A stretch of DNA of 64,000 bases from Pseudopyrenochaeta lycopersici (Eukaryota > Ascomycota > Dothideomycetes > Pleosporales > Pseudopyrenochaetaceae), in contig NHZP01000017.1 in assembly GCA_003313425.1 (NCBI GenBank), positions 620,001 to 684,000 on the forward strand, in the 5' to 3' direction. Each line of letters starts with the position of its first letter. Positions within the stretch are counted from its first letter, which is position 1. The notes beneath the pieces are model-generated. The model was not told the origin of the DNA. It saw only the letters and a list, made by a program, of their open reading frames with translations, and did no database searches. Positions 11,671 through 21,018 of the stretch are shown in pieces. The position numbers and the translations under genes are program-made.

Positions 11671-11931
11671 TCAAAGATCGTACTGCGGACTGGTAGGCCA
11701 GCATGTTATTCCGCCATGAGATAATCCAGTACTCAGAGGACCTGTAGCAAGGCAGAGCCATGTGGAAGCAAGGGGATTTGCATGTACCAAGACCAACGGT
11801 ACTGAAGTCTCCCGGGAAGGGTCGACGTCATGCGAAGTGGGTTTTGTTTCAGCGCGCTGGTGCAACATAAAAGCCGAACCCACAAGCGAGAGTGCGATTG
11901 GAATAAGGATGAACTCCGGAAAATGCTTCAT
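11671..11931 (-). CDS. Possible small secreted protein
   Basis: An ATG-started minus-strand frame of 86 residues. The first 24 residues (MKHFPEFILIPIALSLVGSA and following) have the short charged start, hydrophobic core and small-residue end of a signal peptide. The rest is short, with two Cys and Ser/Thr/Pro richness. No family is recognised and no intron is needed. It lies tail-to-head upstream of nothing obvious, in a gene-poor stretch, so chance cannot be excluded. Confidence 0.3.
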   Translation of the reverse strand: MKHFPEFILIPIALSLVGSAFMLHQRAETKPTSHDVDPSRETSVPLVLVHANPLASTWLCLATGPLSTGLSHGGITCWPTSPQYDL

Positions 11932-12130
11932 ATTTACGCTAGGATGCTGGGTATGCAATATGCAAAACACTCTGGCCGATATCCACTGAGTGCCGTCTTG
12001 AGCGCTTACTTGCTCATATTATGCAAGACAGGCTGTAGAGAAATGCTCGTGCGCTAAAAGTACAGACAGGCTTCCAATAGAAATAAATTGGAATAAAGAA
12101 ACCAATGGCCAAAAACAAATAATGCTCCCA

Positions 12131-13258
12131 TTATGCTGCACCCAGAGCGGCCAGCCTGCTCTTAATATCCACTGGCCTCATGGCCGGCATAACAACGACA
12201 CTAGAAATAGAGCCCATGTTCACCATGGAAAGATAGCCGGGCGCGACCTCGGTCGCCAATACCTCGATGCACTTCATCGCCTCTTCCTTGGAAATGGGTG
12301 TTCGAATTGAGCCTCGTAATGACTGCAGAAGAGTGGTTGTAGAGAAGGAAACACGCATGCCAGGTCTGCTTGCACAAAGGAGGGAAAGAACACCTAGGAC
12401 TTCTGGTGCGCGCTGCAAGGCCGCATTTCGCTGAAGTTCAGCAGGTGATGGTGCGGCGGGGCCGGCTTTCGCTGATTCCTGCTTTGCAAGGATACGATCG
12501 AGCAGGTTCGTTTTGCGTACTGCCGCAAATTCAGTTATCTTTGCTTGAACAGGCTGATCTAGCTGATTCTGAGACAAAGCGGGTTCGTTCTCCTTTCCAA
12601 TGAATTGCTTTGTCTTCTTCTGTGCACGGCCTTGTTGTACGCTTTCCTTGAACTCTCTTAGTCTCTTTCTGCCCTTCTCTTGCAGCGGCGCTAGCGCGGT
12701 AAGTGATTCGCAAGTCGCAATCTCTGCGAGGGGGAGCTGCGAAAGGAAATTCGACATGGATGTGTCGTCCAAGAAAGTCTCAAGTCGTGTTTGCTTAACA
12801 TCTGCCTTCTTCGGCCGTCCACGTCCCCGCTTCGGCATCGCAATGGGCCGACTTGCCATCTTTTGCGAGAGGGACCACTGTGACCACAGGCTGTCCAAGC
12901 CTTCTTTGAACATGTCTTGTAGCCCTTGTTCGTTCATATGCGTCATGCCGCTCATCATCGGACTATTTTCCTTGATCTCGATGCAGATTTTGCCCCGGCC
13001 ATAGTCAGAAAGGTAGTAAGGGTTGTTCTTCCCAGAAGGGCCGTGATCGAGAACGCCGATGAGAAGTCGAATGTCATCATAGGTGACTTTGCGCTGTCGC
13101 CAGACCGAAGTGGTCGACATGGTCAGGTCTCGAAGGTCGGCAGGTGTAGAGGTGCCATTGTGTGCGTAATGCAGCGACAACGCGGTGAGAAAGGAGGAGT
13201 GTAGTGCGAGGAGATTGACGAGCTCGGCCGGGAGCTGGCCCGGAGCAATAGGCGACAT
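12131..13258 (-). CDS. CDT1: DNA replication licensing factor Cdt1
   Basis: An intronless minus-strand gene of 375 residues with its ATG at 13258. Cdt1 loads the MCM2-7 helicase onto origins together with ORC and Cdc6 in G1. The C-terminal third (LLDRILAKQESA, then RAPEVLGVLSLLCASRPG, SKEEAMKCIEVLATEVAPGY) matches the MCM-binding winged-helix of Cdt1. The N-terminal part (SSFLTALSLHYAHNG... RKVTYDDIRLLIGVL) fits the other winged helix found in fungal homologues. In the middle is an AT-hook-like GRGRPKK followed by a Lys/Arg-rich linker, likely nuclear localisation and DNA contact. The call rests on the C-terminal domain; the N-terminal half is more diverged. Confidence 0.8.
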   Translation of the reverse strand: MSPIAPGQLPAELVNLLALHSSFLTALSLHYAHNGTSTPADLRDLTMSTTSVWRQRKVTYDDIRLLIGVLDHGPSGKNNPYYLSDYGRGKICIEIKENSPMMSGMTHMNEQGLQDMFKEGLDSLWSQWSLSQKMASRPIAMPKRGRGRPKKADVKQTRLETFLDDTSMSNFLSQLPLAEIATCESLTALAPLQEKGRKRLREFKESVQQGRAQKKTKQFIGKENEPALSQNQLDQPVQAKITEFAAVRKTNLLDRILAKQESAKAGPAAPSPAELQRNAALQRAPEVLGVLSLLCASRPGMRVSFSTTTLLQSLRGSIRTPISKEEAMKCIEVLATEVAPGYLSMVNMGSISSVVVMPAMRPVDIKSRLAALGAA

Positions 13259-13886
13259 TGTTGGTGATGATAGTGAGATGAATACGACGAGAAGATGGAA
13301 TAATCAATGTCGAAAGTGATATGTGGTGATGATGTCGGATTGGGGCACAGATGAGGGATTGCTGTGGTGTTTATCTGCCGAGGGGCTGGCAAAACAGGAA
13401 AGGACGACCAACGCGACTTGTTAGCGCGCTTTTTCGCGTAAATCTCCTGTCACTCACACGAATCACAGCGCAGAACTCGAAAGGCAGACTTCAGATTTGC
13501 GACATGATGAGATGCTGCTTCCGCCAACTATTTCAGGCTCTCAAAACTAACTAATGCCGTCAGTGTCACAAGATTTGTTTTCCTAACAGCTACAGCGAGG
13601 CAGGCATGCAGCGTATCTTGATAGTCTGGCTGATGGGCATCATGGTATAACCGCGAAGTACGCCACAAGGGTTAATCAGAGCGATTTCTTGACCAAGACA
13701 TGACACAACACATTGCAAGCTGTGGGAGCTGTCGGGGTACTTGTAAACTTGATGAAGTAATGTTAACATGAGAAGACCTGCGCCTGAATACTCCAGTGCT
13801 CAATAGCATATGCAAGGTCTCCAACGACGAACGACGAACCTCCAACTTTGCGAATTACTGAAGTTCTGCCCTGAGATATTCAGCCC
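13259..13886. other. Intergenic stretch
   Basis: Promoter side of CDT1 and 3' side of the next minus-strand gene. Nothing else recognisable. Confidence 0.5.
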
Positions 13887-14519
13887 TTACTTTCCGCCGA
13901 ACCACGAGCCGAACCAGCCCTTCGTTTCCGCTGCCTTTTCGGTGACCGCCTTGTCGAACTTGTTGGCGGCAGCGTTGACCTCCTTCCCAGCAGCGTGATA
14001 CTCCCTCTCAGCCTGGAGCTTAGCCTCCTCAAACTTCTTCTTCGCATCGGCGCTGTAGGCATCGAACTTTTGCTCTGCCTTCCTCGCTTCGGCCTTTGCT
14101 TGGTCGGCCTGGTGATAGTTAGGACATGCCGGTGGTTTAGGTGTAAGGGTGGCTTGAGTATCATCATTGCACCTTGCAGCCCTTAGATAAAAGCTGCACA
14201 GGTTCATAGCGACATTTGGGCTTGCTTAAAATGGGCACGTACGTATTGCTGAGCGGTCGCGCGGACTGCCTCAAATCCTTCCTCGCCCGCCTTCTTTGCT
14301 TCCTTGTCGCTACCTGGAAGGTCGCCCTTCAGCTTCCGCGCTGCGGTTGCAGCGTCGTCTGCGATGATGAGCTTTGATTGCAAATGCTGAATTGGGGAAT
14401 AACATACGCTCAAACTTCTTTTCTGCAAGCTTCGGGTCGCCGCCAGCGCTATAGAGGTAGTAGGTACCAGCGCCAACAGCGGCGATACCACCGAAAGTAA
14501 AGATCCTGCGTCCGGCCAT
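13887..14519 (-). CDS. Small membrane-anchored helical protein, like fungal 'calcofluor white hypersensitive' proteins
   Basis: Three minus-strand exons, 14519-14408, 14358-14243 and 14108-13887, join across introns of 49 and 134 nt into 149 residues. Residues 5-25 (IFTFGGIAAVGAGTYYLYSA) form one membrane segment directly followed by GGDPKLAEKKFE. The rest is a long charged, Ala/Lys/Glu-rich amphipathic helix (KAEARKAEQKFDAYSADAKK and following) that ends in KGWFGSWFGGK. This layout matches the small fungal protein family annotated as calcofluor white hypersensitive, from memory. Role in cell-wall integrity or mitochondrial membranes is not established by the sequence. Confidence 0.7.
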
Positions 14520-15018
14520 TATATTGATCAGGATATGTGACTGAGTCCAGGCAAGTGGATGGAGTAATAGAGCTGTGTAACGTATGGATGGGAGGTGAGG
14601 ATCAGATGCAGCTACCGCGGTACTTAAGGGAGGGGGAGCTGTGATGATGCCTTTCCGGGAAACGCAGCTGTGACGTAATGGCCGTGGAGCTTTGGCACGG
14701 TCTCGACGCGAACCACATCGCCAGACTAGTTCGACTCCGCGAAGAACAAACCAACCTTGTCCACACTTTACACTTTCTCCTCTTCTTGTAAATACGGAAC
14801 TTTGCCTTTAACTTTGCCTCTGCATTGAATCGTTATCGCAACTGCCATTGCGACTTCCTGAGCCCAGGACTCTTTGTTCGCAGCCCCTAATCGTGACATT
14901 TGCCGCAACGCTCTTGCTTAGGCACATCGACCTCATGGTTCCACGGTAGCAACGGCGCAAAGCCTAAGCACTTTTCTCTTTCCTTGTTCTCCTTATTCCA
15001 TTTGTCACAGTCCGCAGC
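14520..15018. other. Divergent promoter region
   Basis: It separates the minus-strand helical-protein gene and the plus-strand DysF gene. No reading frame of interest. CT-rich stretches near 14760-14900 are typical of fungal promoters. Confidence 0.5.
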
Positions 15019-16096
15019 ATGGCAGACCAGCAAATAAACCTTGTCGATCATACCGACCGCGATAACTCGCCGGCCACACAGTCAGACCAGCCGCCGCCCA
15101 TACCGGACTCACACATCGACGTCCTCTTCGAGAACCAGCGCGGCTGGTTCGTCTTCGGTATACCCCTCTTCTCCTCGAAAGCGCTATGGAATTTCAGGAT
15201 AGACCCCTCGCCGTGGGTGGACGCGAAGTTCAAGCCGTCAGCTGTCAACATCACAAACGCACAAGTGCCTGACCCTAGTTGGGTGTGGGACTGGAAGAGC
15301 TGGTATGTGGACATGAGCCTCGATGTTGATGAGGAAGGCTGGCAATACAGTCTGTTATTCAAGGGCTCTCCATGGCACGGCAACCACCCATGGTTCCACA
15401 GCTTTGTGCGGAGGCGGCGCTGGCTGCGGAAGCGCATCAAGCAGAAGTTACCATCGAAGACAAAAGAGTCCCAGAGAGAACGGTTATTTGGCGAGACATT
15501 CAGTATTGGCACGACACTAGCCAGGTCGACTACCATAGGGACTGGGACTTTGAGCGCCCTGAACAGCACCCAAGTTTCATTAGATGAGGAGGTCAGGGAC
15601 ATTGCGACGTTGATGAGGAAACTGAAGAAGGCGGCAATCGATCGCGAGAAGATTGTTATCATACACAAGTTCATCGACGACGGAGGGGAGGAGCTGCACT
15701 ACCTGGCGGAGCAGGTTGGCCAACCCATCGCCCAACTTCGTGCTGAGTCTACGCTAACTTACATAGATACCTATCATCATGTCAATGCTCATCTTCCAAA
15801 ATTCGCGCCAACAGCTCCTCTCCACGCTCATGGACCGCTTCGATGCCGCAAAAGTCCATCGAGCAGAACACGAAAAGGAAGCCAAGGCCGAGAGCGAGGC
15901 AGAGGGACGCCGAATCAATAACTTGCTAAAATCTATTGAGGCAGCTGACAATGAATGCAAGAAATTGGAGTACTGGAGTGATATTAAAAATCTCGCAGAA
16001 GAAGGGAAGGCCGGTAAAGCCACAGATCCTTCAAGAGGATGGGATGAGAAGTGGCAGGGCCTGGATGGGAGTGGTGCTAAGCATCCGGAGCGTTGA
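15019..16096 (+). CDS. DysF (dysferlin/peroxin-like) domain protein, Mug65/Spo73-like
   Basis: Two exons, 15019-15714 and 15767-16096, give 341 residues. The 52-nt intron starts GTTGGC, a weak donor, and ends CATAG; the join is in phase and restores one frame. Residues 35-140 form the paired DysFN/DysFC motif (VLFENQRGWFVFGIPLFSS, then DPSWVWDWKSWYVDM, WQYSLLFKG and WHSFVRRRRWLRKRI-like end). This domain occurs in Pex24/Pex30-type ER and peroxisome proteins and in the meiotic proteins Mug65 and Spo73. The C-terminal half is helical and charged, with no clear membrane span, closer to Mug65/Spo73 than to Pex30. A long antisense frame here is a shadow. Confidence 0.75.
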
Positions 16097-16266
16097 GGCT
16101 ATTATTGATTGAAGGTCACATGGAGTTTGGATAGGCCGGCTATATCCTTGGATTTTGACATTGCTGGCGCTGGAAGGTTCAGCGATTTCTGCATGGCATG
16201 GGCATACATATTGAGATTATCATAAGCGCTGATGACGTAAACTACTCCTCGAATCCTCCATACTAC

Positions 16267-16563
16267 TTAATTTTGTATGTTCCTGACTCGTATTGGCCCT
16301 TTGATATCTTTCAATCGTTCCACATCAACAGCCTCTCCTCTCTGCATTACCTCAACCTCTCCGACTTCTCGCTTTTCCCAAAGTACCACTCGAATGTCAT
16401 CCATAGTGCCTCGCCAGTCTGACGCGTTCAAAGTCTCTAGCTCTTCCTTGGAAAACGCACGAGCAATCTCAGACGGGCAGATAGTTTTTGGGTAGTCCCT
16501 GGAGCTCAAGAGGCGATTTGCATGGCGTAATATAACATCCTTCTGGGCGTCGTCTAGCACCAT
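16267..16563 (-). CDS. DUF3253 domain protein
   Basis: A single-exon minus-strand gene of 98 residues starting at ATG 16563; the same frame has a TGA about 70 bp upstream. The whole protein matches DUF3253 as I know it: ILRHANRLLSSRDYPKTICP, SEIARAF, then SDWRGTMDDIRVVLWEKREV. It is a small winged-helix-like domain of unknown function found in bacteria and fungi. The 170-bp gap to the DysF gene is convergent, and the start lies about 310 bp from the divergent carbonic anhydrase gene. Confidence 0.8.
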   Translation of the reverse strand: MVLDDAQKDVILRHANRLLSSRDYPKTICPSEIARAFSKEELETLNASDWRGTMDDIRVVLWEKREVGEVEVMQRGEAVDVERLKDIKGPIRVRNIQN

Positions 16564-16872
16564 CACGGGGTTCTGTACGTTCGACTTGGTCTTCGCAGAG
16601 CAGCCCTTGGTAGTTTCGTAGGTAGTGTGTCAAGACGGCGCTTGGCGCTTGTTCGAGATAATGCTCGAATGGTGTTCATGTTCGGCTTCTGCATCTCCGC
16701 GAGACACGATCGACGGCAAGGTTGTTGCTGGGTTAGCCAATCTCTTGACGTCAGAGCGTCCAATCGGCGCGCAGCAAAAGCAAACCTCAACCACTCTCAC
16801 ACGCTCAACCGAATCTGCCCGCATAAAGCTGTAAGGAGGGTCCGGCTTCTTGGGTGTGGCAGCTGTTTTGTG

Positions 16873-17924
16873 ATGTTGCTGCAGATACCCCACGCTGCTC
16901 GTAGGCTAGTAGCGGGGCGCTCTTTCGCTCCTGTCTCATATCCCTATTTATTGACCTCAACATCTCCGGCAAATTCCTCCCTTCTCCAAACTCTTAGCTC
17001 CGCTTCCTCGCACCCTCAATCGCTCAGCAGCTCACCAATTGGCCGAAGACATTGTTCCTCACATACACGCTACAGAATGTCTGGCGACACACCCCAAACC
17101 CCCAAGGAGCTCCGCAAATATCTCCAGCAGAGTCATGACCGCATTTTCGAGAACAATAAGAAATGGGCCGACGAGATGAGGAAGAAGAAGCCCGACTTCT
17201 TCACCGATCTGAGTGCTGGGCAGAGTCCAGACTATCTGTGGATCGGTGAGTCAACCGCTCCCTACCAGACCCTATGCTCACTATCATCCCAACCCCAACA
17301 AGCTGGAGAGGTGTGATTGAAGCTCAAGAAGCACAATGAGCACGCAATGCAGGCTCAAAAATATATCATCTGTGCTAACAGCCATGACTAGGCTGCTCCG
17401 ACTCCCGTATCCCCGCCGAAGCCATTACCGGTCTCGAGCCCGGTGAGATGTTCATCCACCGCAACATTGCCAATCTCGTGAACAACATCGACCTCAATGT
17501 TATGTCCGTCGTTAACTACGCCGTGCGTCACCTTAAAGTTAAGCACATCATAGTGTGTGGACACTACGGCTGTGGCGGTGTCAAAGCAGCCATGACGCCC
17601 AAGGACATGGGCCTTCTCAACCCTTGGCTACGAAACATTCGGGATGTATACAGGCTACATCAAGAAGAGTTGGATAATGTTGTGAAGAATGGAGGGACGG
17701 AGGAGGACAAGTATAACCTTCTAGTTGAGTTGAATGTATACGAGCAGTGCAGGAACGTCATCAAGACGGCGGCTGTGCAGCAGTGCTGGGCTGAGAATGA
17801 ATTCCCGGTCGTGCATGGCTGGGTATTCGGATTTAATGATGGGCTGCTCAAGGACCTCAAGTTCGACCATGAGGGTCAATTGAAGGAGATCCAGAAGATC
17901 TACGACTTGACCAAGGATTCCTAG
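16873..17924 (+). CDS. Beta-class carbonic anhydrase
   Basis: Two exons, 16873-17245 and 17392-17924, join across a 146-nt intron. It hydrates CO2 to bicarbonate. Zinc-site residues are visible in GCSDSRIPAE, whose first Gly codon is split by the intron, and in HIIVCGHYGCGGV (His and Cys ligands). Two in-frame starts exist. ATG 16873 gives 301 residues with an Arg/Ser-rich, acid-poor leader (MLLQIPHAARRLVAGRSF) that looks like a mitochondrial targeting peptide. ATG 17077 gives a 233-residue form starting MSGDTPQTPKELRKYL, the usual length of the cytosolic enzyme. Both could be made from alternative transcript starts, giving dual localisation; this is inference. The core enzyme call is secure. 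Confidence 0.93.
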
Positions 17925-18636
17925 AGGGTCTTAGAGGTCACGATATGGACGAAGCGAGATGACAGTGAATTTAGCGAGGAGTTGAAGCTGCGGAGACGGA
18001 GTTGGGAGAGTAGTTTACGATCCAATGATTCGACGAGCTGGCTGGGAGGTATGCGACAAAGGCGTCTTGATAGGTTCATGCTTTCGTGTGGAGAATAAAA
18101 CCAAACGTGTTTACCAAAGAGGCAAAGAATTCCCAGCCCATTCTTCGTTTTCGTGCGCTCAGTCTTACACCGCGGAATTAACCCACCATCACCCCACTGA
18201 TACGAGCTGCCTGGGTGGACGAACGGTAGTCTTGGCGCGGACAAAAAACGCTCGCATCCTGATTCGCTCCACCCAAGAACGTCTGACCACACCACAGTTG
18301 AACACCTGCAAGTTCTATCATACGGCCATGTTCGCCGGCGTTAAGAGTCGGTTCTCTAGAGAGTACTCACAGCGTAAGCTGAAACATCAGCTCACGCCTG
18401 AGGCGGACCAACTCATCATGGACAGGTCAATGGCTTCGGAGTTTAGTCTCCCAGGAAGAGGGTGCAGAGTATGTCGTGCGGAAGCTGATGTATAAAATCA
18501 AAGCGGACGCCAGTCTCTCAAAGTCTAAATCAGTATCTCATACACTCAAACATTTCAATACATCGATATCAACATCCTTCTCTACTCTGAACACCAACCC
18601 CACCTTTTAACAAATACCATATCCATACTACAAGAC
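17925..18636. other. Intergenic stretch
   Basis: It contains the 3' end of the carbonic anhydrase transcript and the promoter of the SDR gene. A 156-codon plus frame at 18025-18495 has no recognisable domain and no support. Confidence 0.45.
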
Positions 18637-19680
18637 ATGTCTCAATACGCTGAAGCCCACAAGCTCGCAAATCTTCGCGGTCCGGGCGATGCTCGACCAA
18701 CAGCCCTCCAGATCATAGAAGACGAAGGCCTCACTGGCAAGCTTCAGGACAAGGTCTTCCTAGTCACTGGAGTATCGTCCGGGATCGGTATCGACACACT
18801 GAGGGCACTACATACCACAGGCGCTCACGTGTACGGTACCGCGCGCAATGTCCCTAAGGGCCAGAAAATTGTGGATCAGATTCTGAGCGAAAACCATGAA
18901 CATGGTGGTAAGATTGAGCTCATCGAAATGGAACTCGACAGCTTTGAAAGCGTCCGGAGCGGCGCTCAAGACTTCCTCTCAAGAAGCCAGGGCAAGCTGA
19001 ATGGTTTAATTGGCAACGCAGGCGTAATGGCGACGCCCTACGGCAAAACCAAAGATGGTTTCGAAACTCAATTCGGAACTAATCATCTTGGTCACTTCCT
19101 CCTCTTCCACCTGCTCAAAGACGCTCTACTCTCCTCCGCAACCCCAGAGTTTCCAAGCCGCTACGTCAGCGTCACAAGCATGGGTCACAATTTCGGTCCC
19201 GTAAACTTTAACGACTACAACTACGAGAAGGACGAGTACGATCCCTGGAAAGCCTATGGCCAGGCCAAGACGGCGAACATCTGGATGGCAAACTCCATCG
19301 AACGACACTACGCTTCCCAACATCTCCATTCCACCTCAGTACACCCCGGCTGCATCCCCGAGGGCTCAGGACTCGGCAAATATATGCCAGACGAGTTGAA
19401 GTCAGCCGTCTTTAGTGACGCCGATACCCAGCGCACGTTCAAGACCGTTGCGCAGGGCGCTGCAACGCAAGTCTATGCGGCCGTGAGCAAAGAGTGGTCA
19501 CACAAGGGTGGAAAGTATCTCAGTGGGTGTGCCGAGGAGAACAGCCATGAGGAAAGGAGTAAGGAAGAGGGCATGGTTTATAGTACCAATGAAGGATATG
19601 CACAATGGGCGTATGATGAAGAGAACGAAGAGAGGCTTTGGAGGGAGAGCTTTGGGATGGTGGGTTTAGAACTGAAGTGA
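18637..19680 (+). CDS. Short-chain dehydrogenase/reductase
   Basis: An intronless gene of 347 residues with a Rossmann fold. The cofactor loop TGVSSGIG lies near residue 45, NAGVM near 128, the catalytic Ser in SVTSMGH near 183 and YGQAK near 205 in the usual order, so the enzyme should be catalytically competent with NAD(P)H. The overall pattern (GFETQFGTNHLGHFLLFHLL, VHPGCI) resembles the retinol-dehydrogenase or WW-domain-oxidoreductase-like branch of SDRs, which act on varied ketones and alcohols. The substrate is unknown. The 5' leader at 18530-18636 is CA-rich and A-rich before the ATG, typical of a well-translated fungal message. Confidence 0.9.
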   Translation: MSQYAEAHKLANLRGPGDARPTALQIIEDEGLTGKLQDKVFLVTGVSSGIGIDTLRALHTTGAHVYGTARNVPKGQKIVDQILSENHEHGGKIELIEMELDSFESVRSGAQDFLSRSQGKLNGLIGNAGVMATPYGKTKDGFETQFGTNHLGHFLLFHLLKDALLSSATPEFPSRYVSVTSMGHNFGPVNFNDYNYEKDEYDPWKAYGQAKTANIWMANSIERHYASQHLHSTSVHPGCIPEGSGLGKYMPDELKSAVFSDADTQRTFKTVAQGAATQVYAAVSKEWSHKGGKYLSGCAEENSHEERSKEEGMVYSTNEGYAQWAYDEENEERLWRESFGMVGLELK

Positions 19681-20202
19681 TATTTTTAGATTGGAGGTTC
19701 GAGAGGTTCGATTGCATGTAGACCGTTAATTGGAGTTGGGCTAGATCTTTTTCTATAGACCATAGAACTATGAGCATTCTTCAAACAGCAACTCCTCTTT
19801 GTCCTGTGCGTATCAGGTGAAGTTAGAGCATGAGCGTGCACCACTTAATCCAAGATAAATGAAAGCTCTGCGGCCTTCACTGAAAAATTACAATTAGAAC
19901 GCATCGAATAGGGGCAACGGCCGTCAGTTATAAATTTTGCAAGAGTTTGAAGCATTCCCCTTCTCATTAATGACTCTGCAAGCATTACTGTACAGTACGC
20001 ACTCGCCTTGTCCAAGGCGTGTGGCCCCTATCGTACCTTTCAACATTCATTCAAATGTGGTGTTAAACCTGACTGATGACCCAAAAAATTTTCACATTGG
20101 GACCCAACATGGATGACCCTTCCACCTACAACCTTATGTGTTCGCTCTCTAGAACACTTGATAGCAAAAGTACTTTACTCGTTGATACAGCAAAAAAAGA
20201 GC
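19681..20202. other. Intergenic stretch between SDR and tRNA genes
   Basis: No gene seen. AT-rich with A-runs near the tRNA terminator. Confidence 0.5.
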
Positions 20203-20208
20203 AAAAAA
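20203..20208 (-). terminator. RNA polymerase III terminator
   Basis: Six T residues on the minus strand begin about 13 nt after the tRNA 3' end, and a second run of seven T lies at 20192-20198. Both are normal Pol III stop signals and suggest that the tRNA gene is, or recently was, transcribed. Confidence 0.7.
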
Positions 20209-20220
20209 GAAATCGTGTTA

Positions 20221-20382
20221 AGCCCGATGCGGGGGTCTATTAGATGTTAGGAACCAGCTTCGAACGAGCGGATTTAGTGTGGGGGAAACTAACCGAACCC
20301 GCAACCTTGAGATTGCTGTCAATCGTGTCTGTTGGACCGTGAAGCTAAGAGTCTCACGCTCTACCGATTGAGCTAACCGGGC
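20221..20382 (-). tRNA. tRNA-Lys (CTT) with two insertions
   Basis: The 162-bp minus-strand gene folds to a 73-nt tRNA after two removals. Acceptor stem GCCCGGT pairs with ATCGGGC (one G-U), the D stem GCTC with GAGC, the anticodon stem TGAGA with TCTCA, and the T stem GCGGG with CCCGC. The anticodon loop is CTCTTAA, so the anticodon is CTT (Lys). A 32-nt intron at 20345-20314 sits after position 37, the normal eukaryotic site. A second, 57-nt insertion at 20293-20237 splits the T-loop between G57 and A58; without it the loop is TTCGACC. The A box TAGCTCAATCGG is intact; the B box is split by the insertion. All stems being perfect argues against an old pseudogene. Confidence 0.85.
20237..20293 (-). 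other. 57-nt T-loop insertion with spliceosomal intron signals
   Basis: The insertion begins GTTAGT and ends ATAG. It contains CTAAC at 20250-20246, with the branch A ten bases before the terminal G. Length and signals match ordinary mRNA introns in this window. It also holds a B-box-like GTTCGAAGC internally. It could be a spliceosomal or introner-type intron inserted in a Pol III gene, an ectopic tRNA intron removed by the tRNA endonuclease, or an insertion that inactivated the gene. The end positions can slide by one base because G flanks it. Confidence 0.7.
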
Positions 20383-21018
20383 GTTGTTTGATTTGATGTC
20401 TATTTTGCTGTCTGCAAAATATATATTGGGTGCAAAAAATGAGACCACATCAAAATTATGCCGAGGAGCTAGGGTGAGGGGCACATGGCTACAGATTCAG
20501 GAATGTGGCGGGGTAAGAGAAACTTTTTCTCGGCTTTATGACCCTTTACTAGGCTGCCGTTGCCGTCGAAGTGCGGAACAAAGCTGATGGCTCTTGCCCG
20601 TTGGAAATGCTTAGCGAACCCATCAACCACCCGCAGACTTTGACGCGTCCGGCTTCACCATGACAGCAAAGGGCATCTTACCTACCAAATGTTTGCAGCA
20701 TGAGATTCTGATTTGCTGCCGAATAGCTCTTGTTAGTGAGAAGCCAGTCTTTGCCTGATTGCACGATATTCGCTTTTGCAAGTTCTGTTGTGAGGAAAGC
20801 TCGACCCTCGACTCTACATTTACTGTTCATCGAAAAGGACTGGTTCTGGTAACAACATCGCGTGTCCAAACCACTCGATTGAATCATCCATCGAATTCCA
20901 TCATTTGTAGCGTCACAGCATCAGTGCAAATGTGCATCTTTAGAATATTCTTGGTTTCTAAAGGCTCAACCTTACTACCCTCTTTCGCTTCCAATGGCCA
21001 CCTCGGGTACTTTCTGGA
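20383..21018. other. Intergenic stretch
   Basis: Upstream flank of the tRNA gene and 3' flank of the SnoaL-like gene. No gene seen. The tRNA lies about 640 bp downstream of that gene on the same strand, so a long Pol II 3' UTR could in principle run into it. Confidence 0.5.

Noticed and set aside
15048..15674. 208-codon minus-strand frame opposite the DysF gene
   Set aside because: The plus strand carries a clear DysF domain in this interval; the antisense frame has no domain.
18025..18495. 156-codon plus-strand frame between carbonic anhydrase and the SDR
   Set aside because: No domain, and a minus frame of similar size overlaps; most likely UTR and promoter.
20221..20382. Reading the tRNA-Lys as a 3'-truncated pseudogene ending near 20281
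   Set aside because: The true 3' half (CCCGC then ATCGGGC) is present 57 bases on and pairs fully with the 5' half, followed by a T-run terminator.
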